Of a stretch of DNA of 58,753 bases, positions 49,024-57,202 are shown in pieces (positions within the stretch are counted from its first letter, which is position 1; each line of letters starts with the position of its first letter). A program made the translations under genes and the position numbers. Under the pieces are notes generated by a model. It was not told where the DNA came from and ran no database searches. It was given only the letters and a program-made list of their open reading frames with translations. The stretch comes from an uncultured Actinomycetes bacterium (GTDB taxonomy: Bacteria > Actinomycetota > Acidimicrobiia > Acidimicrobiales > SZUA-35): positions 1 through 58,753 of the forward strand of contig CADEDH010000042.1 of NCBI GenBank assembly GCA_902826025.1. The letters are read 5' to 3'.

Positions 49024-50109
49024 GTGAGCAGCATGGTCCCGAAAGCAGTCACGATCACCGACGACACCATGCGGGAGGGTCTCCAGATCGAGAGCCCCGA
49101 CATCTCCGTTGACGCCAAGCTCCTCCTCCTCGACGCCCTGGGCGACACGGGGGCCAAGGTCATCTCGATCGGCTCGTTCGCTCACCCCAAGTGGACGCCG
49201 GCCATGGCCTGCATCGAGGAGATCGCCGAGCGGTTCGTGCCCAAGCCGGGCGTCACCTACACCGCTGCCATCTTCAACCAGAAGGGCTTCGAGCGGGCCG
49301 ACCGTTTCTACCCCAAGATCGACGTGCGCACCCGGCGCTTCGGCCTCCACGTCGAGCTGTGCGACTCCTTCGCCCGGCGGAACTACAACCGGAGCCAGGC
49401 CCAGCAGATCGCCGGGATGGACGGCATCGTGCAGGCGGCGGCCGAGGCCGGGGTCACGGCCGGCTCGGTGACCCTGGGCAACCCCTTCGGCTCGAACTTC
49501 GAGGGCCCCTTCACCCTGGACCAGCGCCTCGACATGGTGGGCCTGATGGTGGGCAAGTGGCACACCCGGGGGATCGACGTGGGCACGCTGGCCATCTCCG
49601 ACGCCATGGGGTGGAACGCCCCCCACACCACCCGGGAGACGATCACCGCCATCAAGGACCGGTTCCCCGAGATCGCCAAGTTCCACATGCACCTCCACAA
49701 CACCCGGGGGGCCACGATCGCCAGCTACTACGAGGCCCTCCAGCTCGGGGTCGACAGCTTCGACACCTCGATCGGCGGCATGGGGGGCTGCCCCTACTGC
49801 GGCAACGGCCGGGCCGCGGGCCATGTACCCACCGAGGACTTCGTCGACCTGTGCCACGAGATGGGGATCGAGACCGGCTACGACCTCGACAAGCTGATCC
49901 AGGCGGCCTGGATCGCCGAGGACGTGGTGGGTCACCCGCTGTGGGGGCACGTGTCCAAGGGCGGGCCCCGGCCCCGGGGCCAGACGCTCTACCCGGTCGA
50001 CATGCCCTTCGTCGAGTCGCTCCACGAGGCGTCGCACTTCCTGCGGGGGGCCACGGTGTACCACGGCCAGATCGCGCCCTGGGAGGCGGGCAGCGCCCTC
50101 ACCGGTTGA
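49024..50109 (+). CDS. HMG-CoA lyase-like DRE-TIM metallolyase
   Basis: A 361-residue TIM-barrel protein of the HMGL/isopropylmalate synthase group. The metal and catalytic motif is DTMREG (Asp14, Arg17, Glu18), the metal histidines are in FHMHLHNTRG, and GGMGGCPYCGNGRAAGHVPTED matches the HMG-CoA lyase signature with its flexible Cys loop. The enzyme probably cleaves a 3-hydroxy-3-methyl acyl-CoA into acetyl-CoA or similar plus a keto acid. It is about 60 residues longer than the classic lyase. The start is GTG with GGGGAGG 5 bases upstream. The nitrilase-family gene follows after 31 bases; a CoA-transferase gene faces them and may supply the CoA ester substrate. Confidence 0.88.
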   Translation: MSSMVPKAVTITDDTMREGLQIESPDISVDAKLLLLDALGDTGAKVISIGSFAHPKWTPAMACIEEIAERFVPKPGVTYTAAIFNQKGFERADRFYPKIDVRTRRFGLHVELCDSFARRNYNRSQAQQIAGMDGIVQAAAEAGVTAGSVTLGNPFGSNFEGPFTLDQRLDMVGLMVGKWHTRGIDVGTLAISDAMGWNAPHTTRETITAIKDRFPEIAKFHMHLHNTRGATIASYYEALQLGVDSFDTSIGGMGGCPYCGNGRAAGHVPTEDFVDLCHEMGIETGYDLDKLIQAAWIAEDVVGHPLWGHVSKGGPRPRGQTLYPVDMPFVESLHEASHFLRGATVYHGQIAPWEAGSALTG

Positions 50110-50140
50110 AAGACACCGTTCAGCTACCACACTGGAGTCC

Positions 50141-50908
50141 ATGACCACCTCCCCGCTCACCGTGGCCGTGGCCCAGTCGATCTCAGTTCCTGGCGAGGTG
50201 GAGGAGAACGCCCGCCGGGCCGCCCTGCTCATCGAGCGTTACGTGGAGCGGGGCGTGCGCCTGATCGTGTTCCCCGAGCTGTCGCTGGTCGACTACGAGC
50301 TCGAGCAGTTCGCCGACCCGGCCGTCTGGGTCACCGACGACGACCCCCGGCTCGACCCTTTGCGCGACGGCTGCCGCAGCAGCGGTTGCTGCGCCGTTGT
50401 GGGGGCGGGCGTCCGCACCGGCGACGGGCGCCGTCTGCTGGCGTCGTTGTTCGTCGATGCCACCGGCGGCGTGACGGTGCACGGCAAGAGCCATCTCCAC
50501 GGTGTGGAGCGGGAGGTGTTCGAAGCGCCGGGGGAGCAGCAGCCTCTGGTTGACGTGGCGGGCTGGTCGGCGGCGCTGGCCGTCTGCTACGACGCCGCCG
50601 TGCCGGCCCACGCCCAGGCCGCGGCCGACGCCGGGGCCGAGCTGTATCTGGTCTCGTCGTGGTACGACGCCCCCGAGTACGAACGGATGAACATCCACCT
50701 GGCGTCGCGAGCCATGGACCACCGGATGTACGCCCTGGGGGTCAACCACGCCCGGGCCCCCCGGCGAGACTCCTGTGGCGGCAGCGGCATCTGGGGCCCC
50801 GACGGGGCCTGTGAGCTGCGGGCCGGGTACAGCGTGCAGGTGATCGTGGCCGATCTCGACCACGACCGTCTGGTCCAGTTCCGCACGATCGACCGCGATC
50901 TGACGTGA
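50141..50908 (+). CDS. Carbon-nitrogen hydrolase (nitrilase superfamily)
   Basis: A 255-residue nitrilase-fold enzyme with the complete triad: Glu46 in VFPELSLVDYEL, Lys116 in GKSHLHG and Cys149 in AVCYDAAVP. The family hydrolyses amides or nitriles, or carries out N-acyl transfer; the small size and lack of extra domains suggest an omega-amidase or carbamoyl-amide type, which is inference. It is 31 bases after the HMG-CoA-lyase-like gene and probably cotranscribed with it. A 23-bp perfect hairpin ends the unit. The start ATG lacks a strong ribosome site, in keeping with coupling to the gene upstream. Confidence 0.9.
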   Translation: MTTSPLTVAVAQSISVPGEVEENARRAALLIERYVERGVRLIVFPELSLVDYELEQFADPAVWVTDDDPRLDPLRDGCRSSGCCAVVGAGVRTGDGRRLLASLFVDATGGVTVHGKSHLHGVEREVFEAPGEQQPLVDVAGWSAALAVCYDAAVPAHAQAAADAGAELYLVSSWYDAPEYERMNIHLASRAMDHRMYALGVNHARAPRRDSCGGSGIWGPDGACELRAGYSVQVIVADLDHDRLVQFRTIDRDLT

Positions 50909-50959
50909 CCTGACGTGCAGCGGGATGAGCCGCCCCCGGCTGTACTTCGCGCATCCGGG

Positions 50960-51010
50960 CGAACCTTGTCACCTTGTGCCGCTTCTGGCGGCACAAGGTG
51001 ACAAGGTTCG
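50960..51010. terminator. 23-bp perfect hairpin, bidirectional terminator
   Basis: The left arm (50960-50982, starting CGAACCTTGTCACC) is exactly complementary to the right arm (50988-51010) over a TTCTG loop. It lies between convergent genes, 52 bases after the nitrilase stop and 10 bases from the CoA-transferase stop. It is AT-richer than its surroundings. Confidence 0.85.
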
Positions 51011-51020
51011 GGCTCGGGGC

Positions 51021-52256
51021 TCAGCTCTGGGGCTTGCGGGCGGCGAGTTCGGCCTTGATCTCCTCGTTGTGCTGACCCAGCTTGGGCACGCCCTGGTAGA
51101 TCCCGGCTGGGGTGTCGCTGAACTTGATCGGGCAGTTGAGGAACACGGTGGGCCGGTGGTGCTCGTGGTCCACCCGCACCAGCATCTCCCGGGCCTGGAC
51201 GTGCTCGTCGGTCACCCAGTCCTTCGGTTCGTACACGGGGGCCACCGGCACCACGTTGCCCAGCTTGGCCACCACCTCGGCTGTGGTGTGGGAGCCGGCC
51301 CAGTCGATCAGGGCCCCGTCGACCACGGGGCGGTTACGCACCCGGTCGCGGTTGGTGGCGGTGCGCTCGTCTGTGATCAGGTCGGGCCGGTCGATCAGGT
51401 CGCACAGGAGCTTCCAGTGCGCGTTGGTGGGGGTGGCGATCACGCAGTGGCCGTCGGCCGTGGGGTAGATGTTGTACGGGCTGATCCCGTCGACCGCCGT
51501 GCCCATGGGCTTCTGGGTACGGCCCATGTAGGTGTACATCATCTGGCTGGTCTCGGCGATCGTCATCATCACGTCCACCATGGCGATGTCGACGAACTGG
51601 CCCTCGCCCGTCTCCCGGGCCCGCCACAGGGCGGCCAGCATGCCGAGGGCGCAGTTGAGGCCGGGCACCGTGTCGCCGATGGACGGCCCGACCTTGACCA
51701 CGTTGTCTTCTTCGCCGGTGGCGGCGATCACGCCCCCCATGGCCTGGGCGATGAGGTCGTAGGCGGGCCAGCTGGCGTAGGGGGAGGGGGCGGTGCGGGG
51801 GTCGCCGAAGCCCCGGATGCAGGCGTAGACGAGCTTGGGGTTGCGCTCGTGGAGGGCCTCCCAGCCCACGCCCAGGCTGTCCATCACACCGGCCCGCATG
51901 TTCTCGATGAGGCCGTCGGCCGTGTCGACCAGCTCGAGGAAGGTCTGGCGGTCCTCGTCCTTGGTCAGGTCGAGCATGAGGGAGCGCTTGTTGCGGTTGC
52001 GGATGGCGTAGCCGCCGGAGTAGCTGCGGTCCTCGTCGCCCAGCACCCAGGGGCCGCCGTAGCGGGTCATGTCGCCGCTGGGGGCCTCCACCTTGATGAC
52101 GTCGGCCCCCATGTCGGCCAGGAACATGCCGGCGAACGGGCCGGCCAGGGCGTGGGTGACGTCGATGATCCGCAGGCCCTGGAGGGGGCCGGTGGGCCGA
52201 TCGGCCATGGGCGTGGCGTGGAGGTGGGCATCGAGGTGGTCGACCATGGGGGACAT
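51021..52256 (-). CDS. CaiB/BaiF-type (family III) CoA-transferase
   Basis: A 411-residue CoA-transferase. Family features are LRIIDVTHALAGPFAGMFLADMGADVIKVE at the N-terminus (described over residues 28-57), the nucleotide-loop RNKRSLMLDL, and the active-site Asp167 in YDLIAQAMGG; late motifs are SPYNIYPTADGHCVIA and GNVVPVAPVYEP. Such enzymes move CoA between carboxylic acids through an aspartyl-CoA thioester. Facing an HMG-CoA-lyase-like gene, it may make the CoA ester for that lyase in the breakdown of a branched dicarboxylate or similar acid. The start is the ATG at 52256; the ATG at 52208 is possible and would remove a non-conserved 16-residue leader. Confidence 0.91.
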   Translation of the reverse strand: MSPMVDHLDAHLHATPMADRPTGPLQGLRIIDVTHALAGPFAGMFLADMGADVIKVEAPSGDMTRYGGPWVLGDEDRSYSGGYAIRNRNKRSLMLDLTKDEDRQTFLELVDTADGLIENMRAGVMDSLGVGWEALHERNPKLVYACIRGFGDPRTAPSPYASWPAYDLIAQAMGGVIAATGEEDNVVKVGPSIGDTVPGLNCALGMLAALWRARETGEGQFVDIAMVDVMMTIAETSQMMYTYMGRTQKPMGTAVDGISPYNIYPTADGHCVIATPTNAHWKLLCDLIDRPDLITDERTATNRDRVRNRPVVDGALIDWAGSHTTAEVVAKLGNVVPVAPVYEPKDWVTDEHVQAREMLVRVDHEHHRPTVFLNCPIKFSDTPAGIYQGVPKLGQHNEEIKAELAARKPQS

Positions 52257-52354
52257 ACTGCCTCAGGGGGTGCCAGCGGTCCCAGTTGGTGGGTTCCGGG
52301 GGAAAGTTCTGGGTGGCGCGTGGCGCGAACGGATCGCTCGGGCGTCTCTAGGGT

Positions 52355-52861
52355 GTGCCGATAGCCAGCCGCACCACCGAGGAGCTGATCGTCGAGGCCC
52401 GGCGCCGGTTGTGGCGCGCCTACGTGGCCGTGCGGGGGGTCGACGGGGCCGACGAGGCGGTGGCCGAGGCCATCGCCTGGGCCTGGGAGCACCCGGAGCG
52501 GGTGGCCGAGCTGGCCAATCCGGTCGGCTACCTGTACCGGGTGGGGCTCACCCGCACCACGCCCCGCAAACAGCCCCGGCTCCCGGCCCCGGAGGCGGTG
52601 GAGCTGCCCGACGTGGAGCCGGGGCTGGTGCCGGCCCTGCTGGCGCTGAGCGAGCAGCAGCGGGCGGCGGTTTGGCTGGTCCACGCCTGTGGCTGGTCCT
52701 ACGGCGACGTGGCCGAGGCCCTGGGCATCGGGCGCTCGACCGTCGGCACCCATGTCAGCCGGGCCCTGGCCGCCCTGCGGGCCGAGCTCGACCCCGGCGG
52801 GGGAGCGAGTAGCGACGACAACGAGCCCGGGGCCGTCCAGACGGAGCGTACCGATGGCTGA
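52355..52861 (+). CDS. ECF-like RNA polymerase sigma factor
   Basis: A 168-residue sigma-70-like protein. The N-terminal helices (EARRRLWRAYVAVRGVDGADEAVAEAIAWAWEH) are a reduced region 2. Region 4 is clear: ALSEQQRAAVWLVHACGWSY, then DVAEALGIGRSTVGTHVSRALAAL, a typical helix-turn-helix. Region 2 is shortened, so promoter melting may need confirmation. The start is GTG with TCTCTAG directly upstream, so the mRNA may be leaderless. The next gene starts 8 bases before this stop in another frame and encodes a membrane protein, the usual place for an anti-sigma factor. Confidence 0.82.
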   Translation: MPIASRTTEELIVEARRRLWRAYVAVRGVDGADEAVAEAIAWAWEHPERVAELANPVGYLYRVGLTRTTPRKQPRLPAPEAVELPDVEPGLVPALLALSEQQRAAVWLVHACGWSYGDVAEALGIGRSTVGTHVSRALAALRAELDPGGGASSDDNEPGAVQTERTDG

Positions 52862-54254
52862 GCCGGTGGATCTGGAAGACCAGCTTCGCCGCTACGCCGA
52901 CGCGGTGGAGGCCCACCGCCGGTCCGACGGTGGCGGCTCGATCATGGATGATCCGGTACGGCTCGGGCCCACGCCGCCGGGGCGGCCCCAGCGTGAGCCG
53001 TTCGTCGTCACCGGACCCGACGAGCGACGCTGGCCGGTCCGGCGCCTCCTCACAGCGGTGGCGGCCGTTGTGTTGGCGGTTGCCGTGGTGGGGGCTGTGT
53101 TGGCCGCTGTGCGGCGTGCCGGGTTCTCGATCGACGCCGGTGAAGAGCGGCCCACCACAACGGTCGACGGGTCGGGTTCCGGCCGGTCCGATGGCGTCGC
53201 CTCCGAACCACCGGACGTCTCGGAGGCGGCCGACCGCTGCCGGGAGGCGTTTCGGGCGATGGACGAGTCGCTGTTTGACCCGAATGAGCCCGACTCGGCG
53301 GTCGCGCCCGTGGCGGTTCCGGACGGCATCGAGGTGGCGGTCAGCCAGCTGATTCTCGGTGGGACGGCCCGACGGGTGGTGTTCGAGTTCGGGGGCGAGC
53401 TCCGGTCGTGTGTCGTGTCCGGGAGCGGCGATGTCCCGATGGGCAGCATGGTCGTCAACCAGGACGACGGCTTCCCGGTCGAACCAGACACCATCCAGCC
53501 GAGGGGCTCCGGCGGCGAGGCGAAGGACTGGGTGATCGAGGGCAAGGCGGGATCCGACGTCACCGGTGTGCGGGCCCGTTTCGCCGACGGCACGACGTTC
53601 GAGGGGCTGGTCGTCGGCGGCTGGTTCGTGGTCGACATGTCGTGGCCCGGCGGTGGGCCGGCCAATCTCGAGCCCCTGAACGACGTGGTGTTCACCTGGA
53701 CCCTGGCCGACGGGACCGAGCGTTCGAGCCGGAGTGAGTTCCTCACACCCGCCGGGCTGGGGGGAGGGGCGCCCTGCGCCGCCGACCCGGCGTGCATCCC
53801 GGCAAAGGTGGCCGAGGTCCAGACCGAGGCCGCCCGACGCCAGGCGGCGGGGGAACCGTTCGACCAGGGGCCGGCGGTGGCCGACGGCGTGGTCACCGAG
53901 GAGGAGTTCGACGCCGCCATGGCGGCGTTCGCCAACTGCTCGGTGGCCCACGGCCTGAGCGGGTACGTGGCGCCAGCCCCGCTGTTCCGCGACTGGGCCA
54001 TCTTCTCGCTCGAGCCGAACACGGATCCGGGCGCGGTGTTCGGCTACAACGTCCTGCTGTGGCCGGGCCCCGGCCAGCCGGCCGTGACCCCACCGCCCCC
54101 AGCCGTCACCACGCCCACGGGCGGCAACCCCTTCCTGATCGAGGAGTGCCGGACGACCCACGTCGACCTGGTCAGCGCCCTCGCCGCAGTGCAGGACGAG
54201 AAGCGCCGCTTCGACGAGAACGTCGCCCTCACCACCGCCACGACGGGAGGCTGA
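52854..54254 (+). CDS. Membrane protein coupled to the sigma factor, possible anti-sigma factor
   Basis: A 466-residue single-pass membrane protein. A cytoplasmic N-terminus of about 60 residues (VDLEDQLRRYADAVEAHRR, a helix that could bind the sigma factor) precedes one transmembrane helix (about 63-86) and a large extracytoplasmic part with Pro/Thr-rich linkers. The outer part has beta-rich segments (FEFGGELRSCVVSG and FEGLVVGGWFVVDMSWPG) and a Cys-containing C-terminal domain (CAADPACIP, ANCSVAHG, EECRTTH). The ATG lies 8 bases inside the sigma gene, so translation is coupled. The anti-sigma role is inferred from topology and position; no zinc-binding anti-sigma motif is seen. Confidence 0.75.
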   Translation: MAEPVDLEDQLRRYADAVEAHRRSDGGGSIMDDPVRLGPTPPGRPQREPFVVTGPDERRWPVRRLLTAVAAVVLAVAVVGAVLAAVRRAGFSIDAGEERPTTTVDGSGSGRSDGVASEPPDVSEAADRCREAFRAMDESLFDPNEPDSAVAPVAVPDGIEVAVSQLILGGTARRVVFEFGGELRSCVVSGSGDVPMGSMVVNQDDGFPVEPDTIQPRGSGGEAKDWVIEGKAGSDVTGVRARFADGTTFEGLVVGGWFVVDMSWPGGGPANLEPLNDVVFTWTLADGTERSSRSEFLTPAGLGGGAPCAADPACIPAKVAEVQTEAARRQAAGEPFDQGPAVADGVVTEEEFDAAMAAFANCSVAHGLSGYVAPAPLFRDWAIFSLEPNTDPGAVFGYNVLLWPGPGQPAVTPPPPAVTTPTGGNPFLIEECRTTHVDLVSALAAVQDEKRRFDENVALTTATTGG

Positions 54255-54270
54255 CATCGCGTCGCCCCCA

Positions 54271-54314
54271 ACTTCTCACCCGATCGCTCACCGGCGGCAT
54301 CCCGGGTAAGAAGT
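54271..54314. terminator. Hairpin between convergent genes
   Basis: ACTTCTCACCCG (54271-54282) pairs with CGGGTAAGAAGT (54303-54314), with one mismatch in 12, over a 20-base loop. It lies in the 66-base gap between the membrane protein and the DUF4143 ATPase. Confidence 0.55.
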
Positions 54315-54320
54315 GCCTGC

Positions 54321-55574
54321 TCAGCCCGGCACGGAGCCGGTATCACTCCACAGGGCGGACATCGGGACGGCCCACATGCGTTCGGCCACCGGCAACACGA
54401 GCTCGCCGGTGTAGAAGATCACAGCCCGCTCACAGGACGGTACGTCGGCCAGGAACTGCCGGAGCCCGGCCAGATCGTCGGGTCGGACGTCGCGGCTCGC
54501 CTTCACCTCGACCGGCACCACGTCGCCTGCCTGGTCGACCACCACCGCATCCACTTCCACCTTGCGGGCGGTGTGGCGCCAGTGACGCAGGGAGCGGCCG
54601 GGCGTCCAACTGGCCTGGGCCGCCAACTCATTCACGACGAAGGTCTCGACCAGGGCGCCGTACAGAGCGGCGGCGGGGTCGAGGCTGAGGCGGGTGGCCC
54701 AGGCGGCGATAGCGGTATCGCCAGCGTGGATCTTGGGGTGGGCGGTCAGTGTGCGGTGCTCGCCCGGACGGTGCGCTGGGAGACTGTGGACGAGGAAGCC
54801 GGCTTCCAGCGTGGCGAGGCGGGCCGAGACCGTGTCCCGGGCGGCGCCCAGCTCGCTCGACACGGTCGACACATTGAGTAGGCGAGCGGTCGATGCAGCC
54901 AGATACCGGAGCAGTCGCACGAGCTCCGCTCGGTCGTGCCGCCGTCCCACTTCGTGTGCGAGTACGCCCTCGATGTATTCCGCCATCAACGCCGGACGCA
55001 GCTCGTCTGATACCGGGGCAACGAGACCGGCCAGCGTCGGAAGCCCACCCCGGCTGATGCGACCCAGCAGATCATCTCGGGACGGCGCCTCGAAGGAGCC
55101 GGACGGCAGATCGCCGGTGATTAGCCGGCTGACGAGATCCACCGGGTGCCCGCCCAACTCGCCCTGGGTCATGGGCCAGAGTCGGGCCCGCACCGATCGG
55201 CCAGCCAGCGGATCCGAGCCGCCGAGCTGAGTCCGCCCCAGACGGGACGATCCGGTGAGCAGGAACGAACCGGGTGCGGTATTCCGGTCCACCCGCCGCT
55301 TGATGGGCAGGAGGAGATCGGGGACGAGCTGGGCCTCGTCGATCAGGGCCGGTGTTGTGATCTGCTCGATCAGCCCCGATGGCGATGCCTGAGCTGCCGC
55401 CAGCACGGTGGGATCGGCCAGATCGACTACCGATGCAATCAGGCCCGAGGCGTGGAGGATCCGTCCCAGTGCGGTCTTGCCGGAGGCTCGAGGGCCCTCG
55501 AGCACGACTACCGGCGCAGTGCCCAGGAAGCCCTCCACCAGTGTGGTGATACCTCTCGGAAGCAGGTCGGCCAT
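54321..55574 (-). CDS. AAA ATPase with DUF4143 domain
   Basis: A 417-residue protein of the widespread ATPase-DUF4143 family. The N-terminal AAA_14 domain has Walker A GPRASGKT (27-34), an acidic ALIDEAQ strand and the arginine-rich TGSSRLGR segment. The C-terminal DUF4143 part has the restriction-nuclease-like pattern KVEVDAVVVD...VPVEVKAS. The function is not established; these genes are often mobile and strain-specific. The AT-rich upstream region contrasts with the rest of the window and supports acquisition by transfer, while its own GC content is close to the genome. It is divergent from the four-repeat lipoprotein gene and monocistronic. Confidence 0.9.
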   Translation of the reverse strand: MADLLPRGITTLVEGFLGTAPVVVLEGPRASGKTALGRILHASGLIASVVDLADPTVLAAAQASPSGLIEQITTPALIDEAQLVPDLLLPIKRRVDRNTAPGSFLLTGSSRLGRTQLGGSDPLAGRSVRARLWPMTQGELGGHPVDLVSRLITGDLPSGSFEAPSRDDLLGRISRGGLPTLAGLVAPVSDELRPALMAEYIEGVLAHEVGRRHDRAELVRLLRYLAASTARLLNVSTVSSELGAARDTVSARLATLEAGFLVHSLPAHRPGEHRTLTAHPKIHAGDTAIAAWATRLSLDPAAALYGALVETFVVNELAAQASWTPGRSLRHWRHTARKVEVDAVVVDQAGDVVPVEVKASRDVRPDDLAGLRQFLADVPSCERAVIFYTGELVLPVAERMWAVPMSALWSDTGSVPG

Positions 55575-55680
55575 CGGCTCAACATATTAGAAATGTCGAG
55601 TCATCTGGCATTTTTTTGACGAGTCGTCCTTCATTTTTTCTATCAATCCTCCACCTCGTGGGCTGCAGTACGGTTCGCTG

Positions 55681-57153
55681 GTGCCGACGCGATCCGTTCT
55701 GCTGTGGCTTGCCTGCCAAGCCCTCGCGGTGGGCTTGCTGCTCGCTGCGAGCGGGTGCGGGGGCGGCGCCGACGAGCCACTGGGTGGCGTGAGCGACGAG
55801 GCCGCCGACGGGCTGGGGGTGTTCGTGCGGGCCGAGAGTGGGGAGGTGACGCTGTGGCTCGATCTGGGCGACAGCGTGTGGCTCCGTTCCACCCGGTGCT
55901 CCGACGCCGACATGGTGGGGGTGGAGCGCGACGGCGTCTACTACCCGGTGTCGATCCACGGCCCCGGCGTGTGCGGGGCCGCCGGCGACGTCCACCCGAT
56001 CACCGGCCCGTTTCCCATCGAGCGGGCCGACGGGGTGACGGTCACCCTGGGCGATGACCAGCTGGCCTTCGCCCACCCCGGCGACTTGCCGCTCGATCCA
56101 GCGTTCACCGCCGGTCCGCTGGCCGTGGCCGATCCACTGGCGGTCGGGCTGCAGGAAGGCGACATCCGCCTGCAGATCGACGACGACAGGCTCCGGGGCG
56201 TGACGCCGTGCCAGCAGTTCGAGGCCCCGCTGGAGCGGCGGGGCTCGATGCTGGCCACCGGCGATCTCCGCCACAGCGGTGATTGCCCCGACGACCAACC
56301 CCTGCTCGACCTGCTGGCCAACCGGACCATGGCTGCTCTCGCCGTGGGCGACGAATTGGCGCTCGTAGCCGGCCCGGGGCAGTTCGTGCAGCTCCGGCGC
56401 GCCGACGGTGGGGCGCTGGACGCAGCCGACGGGCTCGACCGCGCGCTCCACCGCGGCCCGGCGCCGGTCACCGGCGAGCTCCACGCCTTCACCTACGAGA
56501 TCGATGGCGAAACCCGGGAGATGGGTGACGCCGGCCCGTTCCGCATCGTGCTCAGCGACGACGCCGCCGTCTGGTACCGCGACTGCAACGAGGTGTCGGC
56601 CGGCGGCCACTGGGAGGGCACCCGGCTCGTCGCCATCCCCGGCTCCTCGACGGCGGTCGGCTGCCCCGATCTGGCCGCCACCGCCGACATCGCGCTGGAG
56701 CACGGCTTCAGGCTGGAACAGACCGACGGCCAGTGGACGTTGACCGAGGGCCCGCTCACGATCGCGCTCACCCCCGGGCCACCAGTCGACCCCGAGGCCC
56801 CGATCCCGGCCGGCAGCCAGTGGGCGGGGGCCGGGATCGGCTGGTCGCCGTTCAGCTTCAGCGGGTCCGACGGAAGCACGGTGCGCCTCACTGTCAGCGA
56901 CGAAGGCCGGGCCATGCTCGACACCGGCTGCCGCCAGATCCCGCTCGACCTGTCGCCGGATGCCGAGCGCCTGACAGCCTCCGACGGCGATCTGCCGTCC
57001 TCTACGTGCGGGCTCGACGACGACGCAGCCTCGATCGACGCCTGGGCGGCCTCGATCGTCACCGCCGAACACGCCGGCGTCTACCTGCGGTCCGAGCAAC
57101 TGGTGCTGAGCGGGGGCGGACGCTCGATCGAGCTCGCCCCCGCCGGTTCTTAG
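55681..57153 (+). CDS. Lipoprotein with four META/HslJ-like repeats
   Basis: A 490-residue exported protein. The signal peptide ends in the lipobox-like AASGC. The mature part contains four repeats of about 105-115 residues. Each has an early strand pair, a first Cys (TRCSD, TPCQQ, RDCNE, TGCRQ), a second Cys about 20-25 residues later (GVCG, GDCP, VGCP, STCG), and closing strands of the type GDELALVAGPG or EQLVLSGGGRSIEL. The two-Cys layout resembles META/HslJ domains, where the pair forms a disulfide. The role is unknown, possibly envelope stress or ligand binding. The start is GTG without a clear ribosome site. Confidence 0.78.
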   Translation: MPTRSVLLWLACQALAVGLLLAASGCGGGADEPLGGVSDEAADGLGVFVRAESGEVTLWLDLGDSVWLRSTRCSDADMVGVERDGVYYPVSIHGPGVCGAAGDVHPITGPFPIERADGVTVTLGDDQLAFAHPGDLPLDPAFTAGPLAVADPLAVGLQEGDIRLQIDDDRLRGVTPCQQFEAPLERRGSMLATGDLRHSGDCPDDQPLLDLLANRTMAALAVGDELALVAGPGQFVQLRRADGGALDAADGLDRALHRGPAPVTGELHAFTYEIDGETREMGDAGPFRIVLSDDAAVWYRDCNEVSAGGHWEGTRLVAIPGSSTAVGCPDLAATADIALEHGFRLEQTDGQWTLTEGPLTIALTPGPPVDPEAPIPAGSQWAGAGIGWSPFSFSGSDGSTVRLTVSDEGRAMLDTGCRQIPLDLSPDAERLTASDGDLPSSTCGLDDDAASIDAWAASIVTAEHAGVYLRSEQLVLSGGGRSIELAPAGS

Positions 57154-57188
57154 GAGCTTGAGCCGCAGCCAGTACGGCTCAAGCTCCT
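57152..57188. terminator. 14-bp perfect hairpin, bidirectional terminator
   Basis: AGGAGCTTGAGCCG (57152-57165) pairs exactly with 57175-57188 over a 9-base loop. It lies between the convergent lipoprotein and deacylase-like genes and begins within the lipoprotein stop codon. It shares AGGAGC-TGAGCCG with the hairpin at 44210. Confidence 0.8.
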
Positions 57189-57202
57189 ACTTTCGTAGAA
57201 CC

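Noticed and set aside
45333..50908. One large operon from the ATPase through the nitrilase gene
   Set aside because: The lipase and HMG-CoA-lyase-like genes are 80 bases apart, the latter has its own strong ribosome site, and the functions are unrelated.
54321..57153. Toxin-antitoxin pair of the DUF4143 ATPase and the next gene
   Set aside because: The two genes are divergent, and the second is a 490-residue exported lipoprotein, not a small partner.
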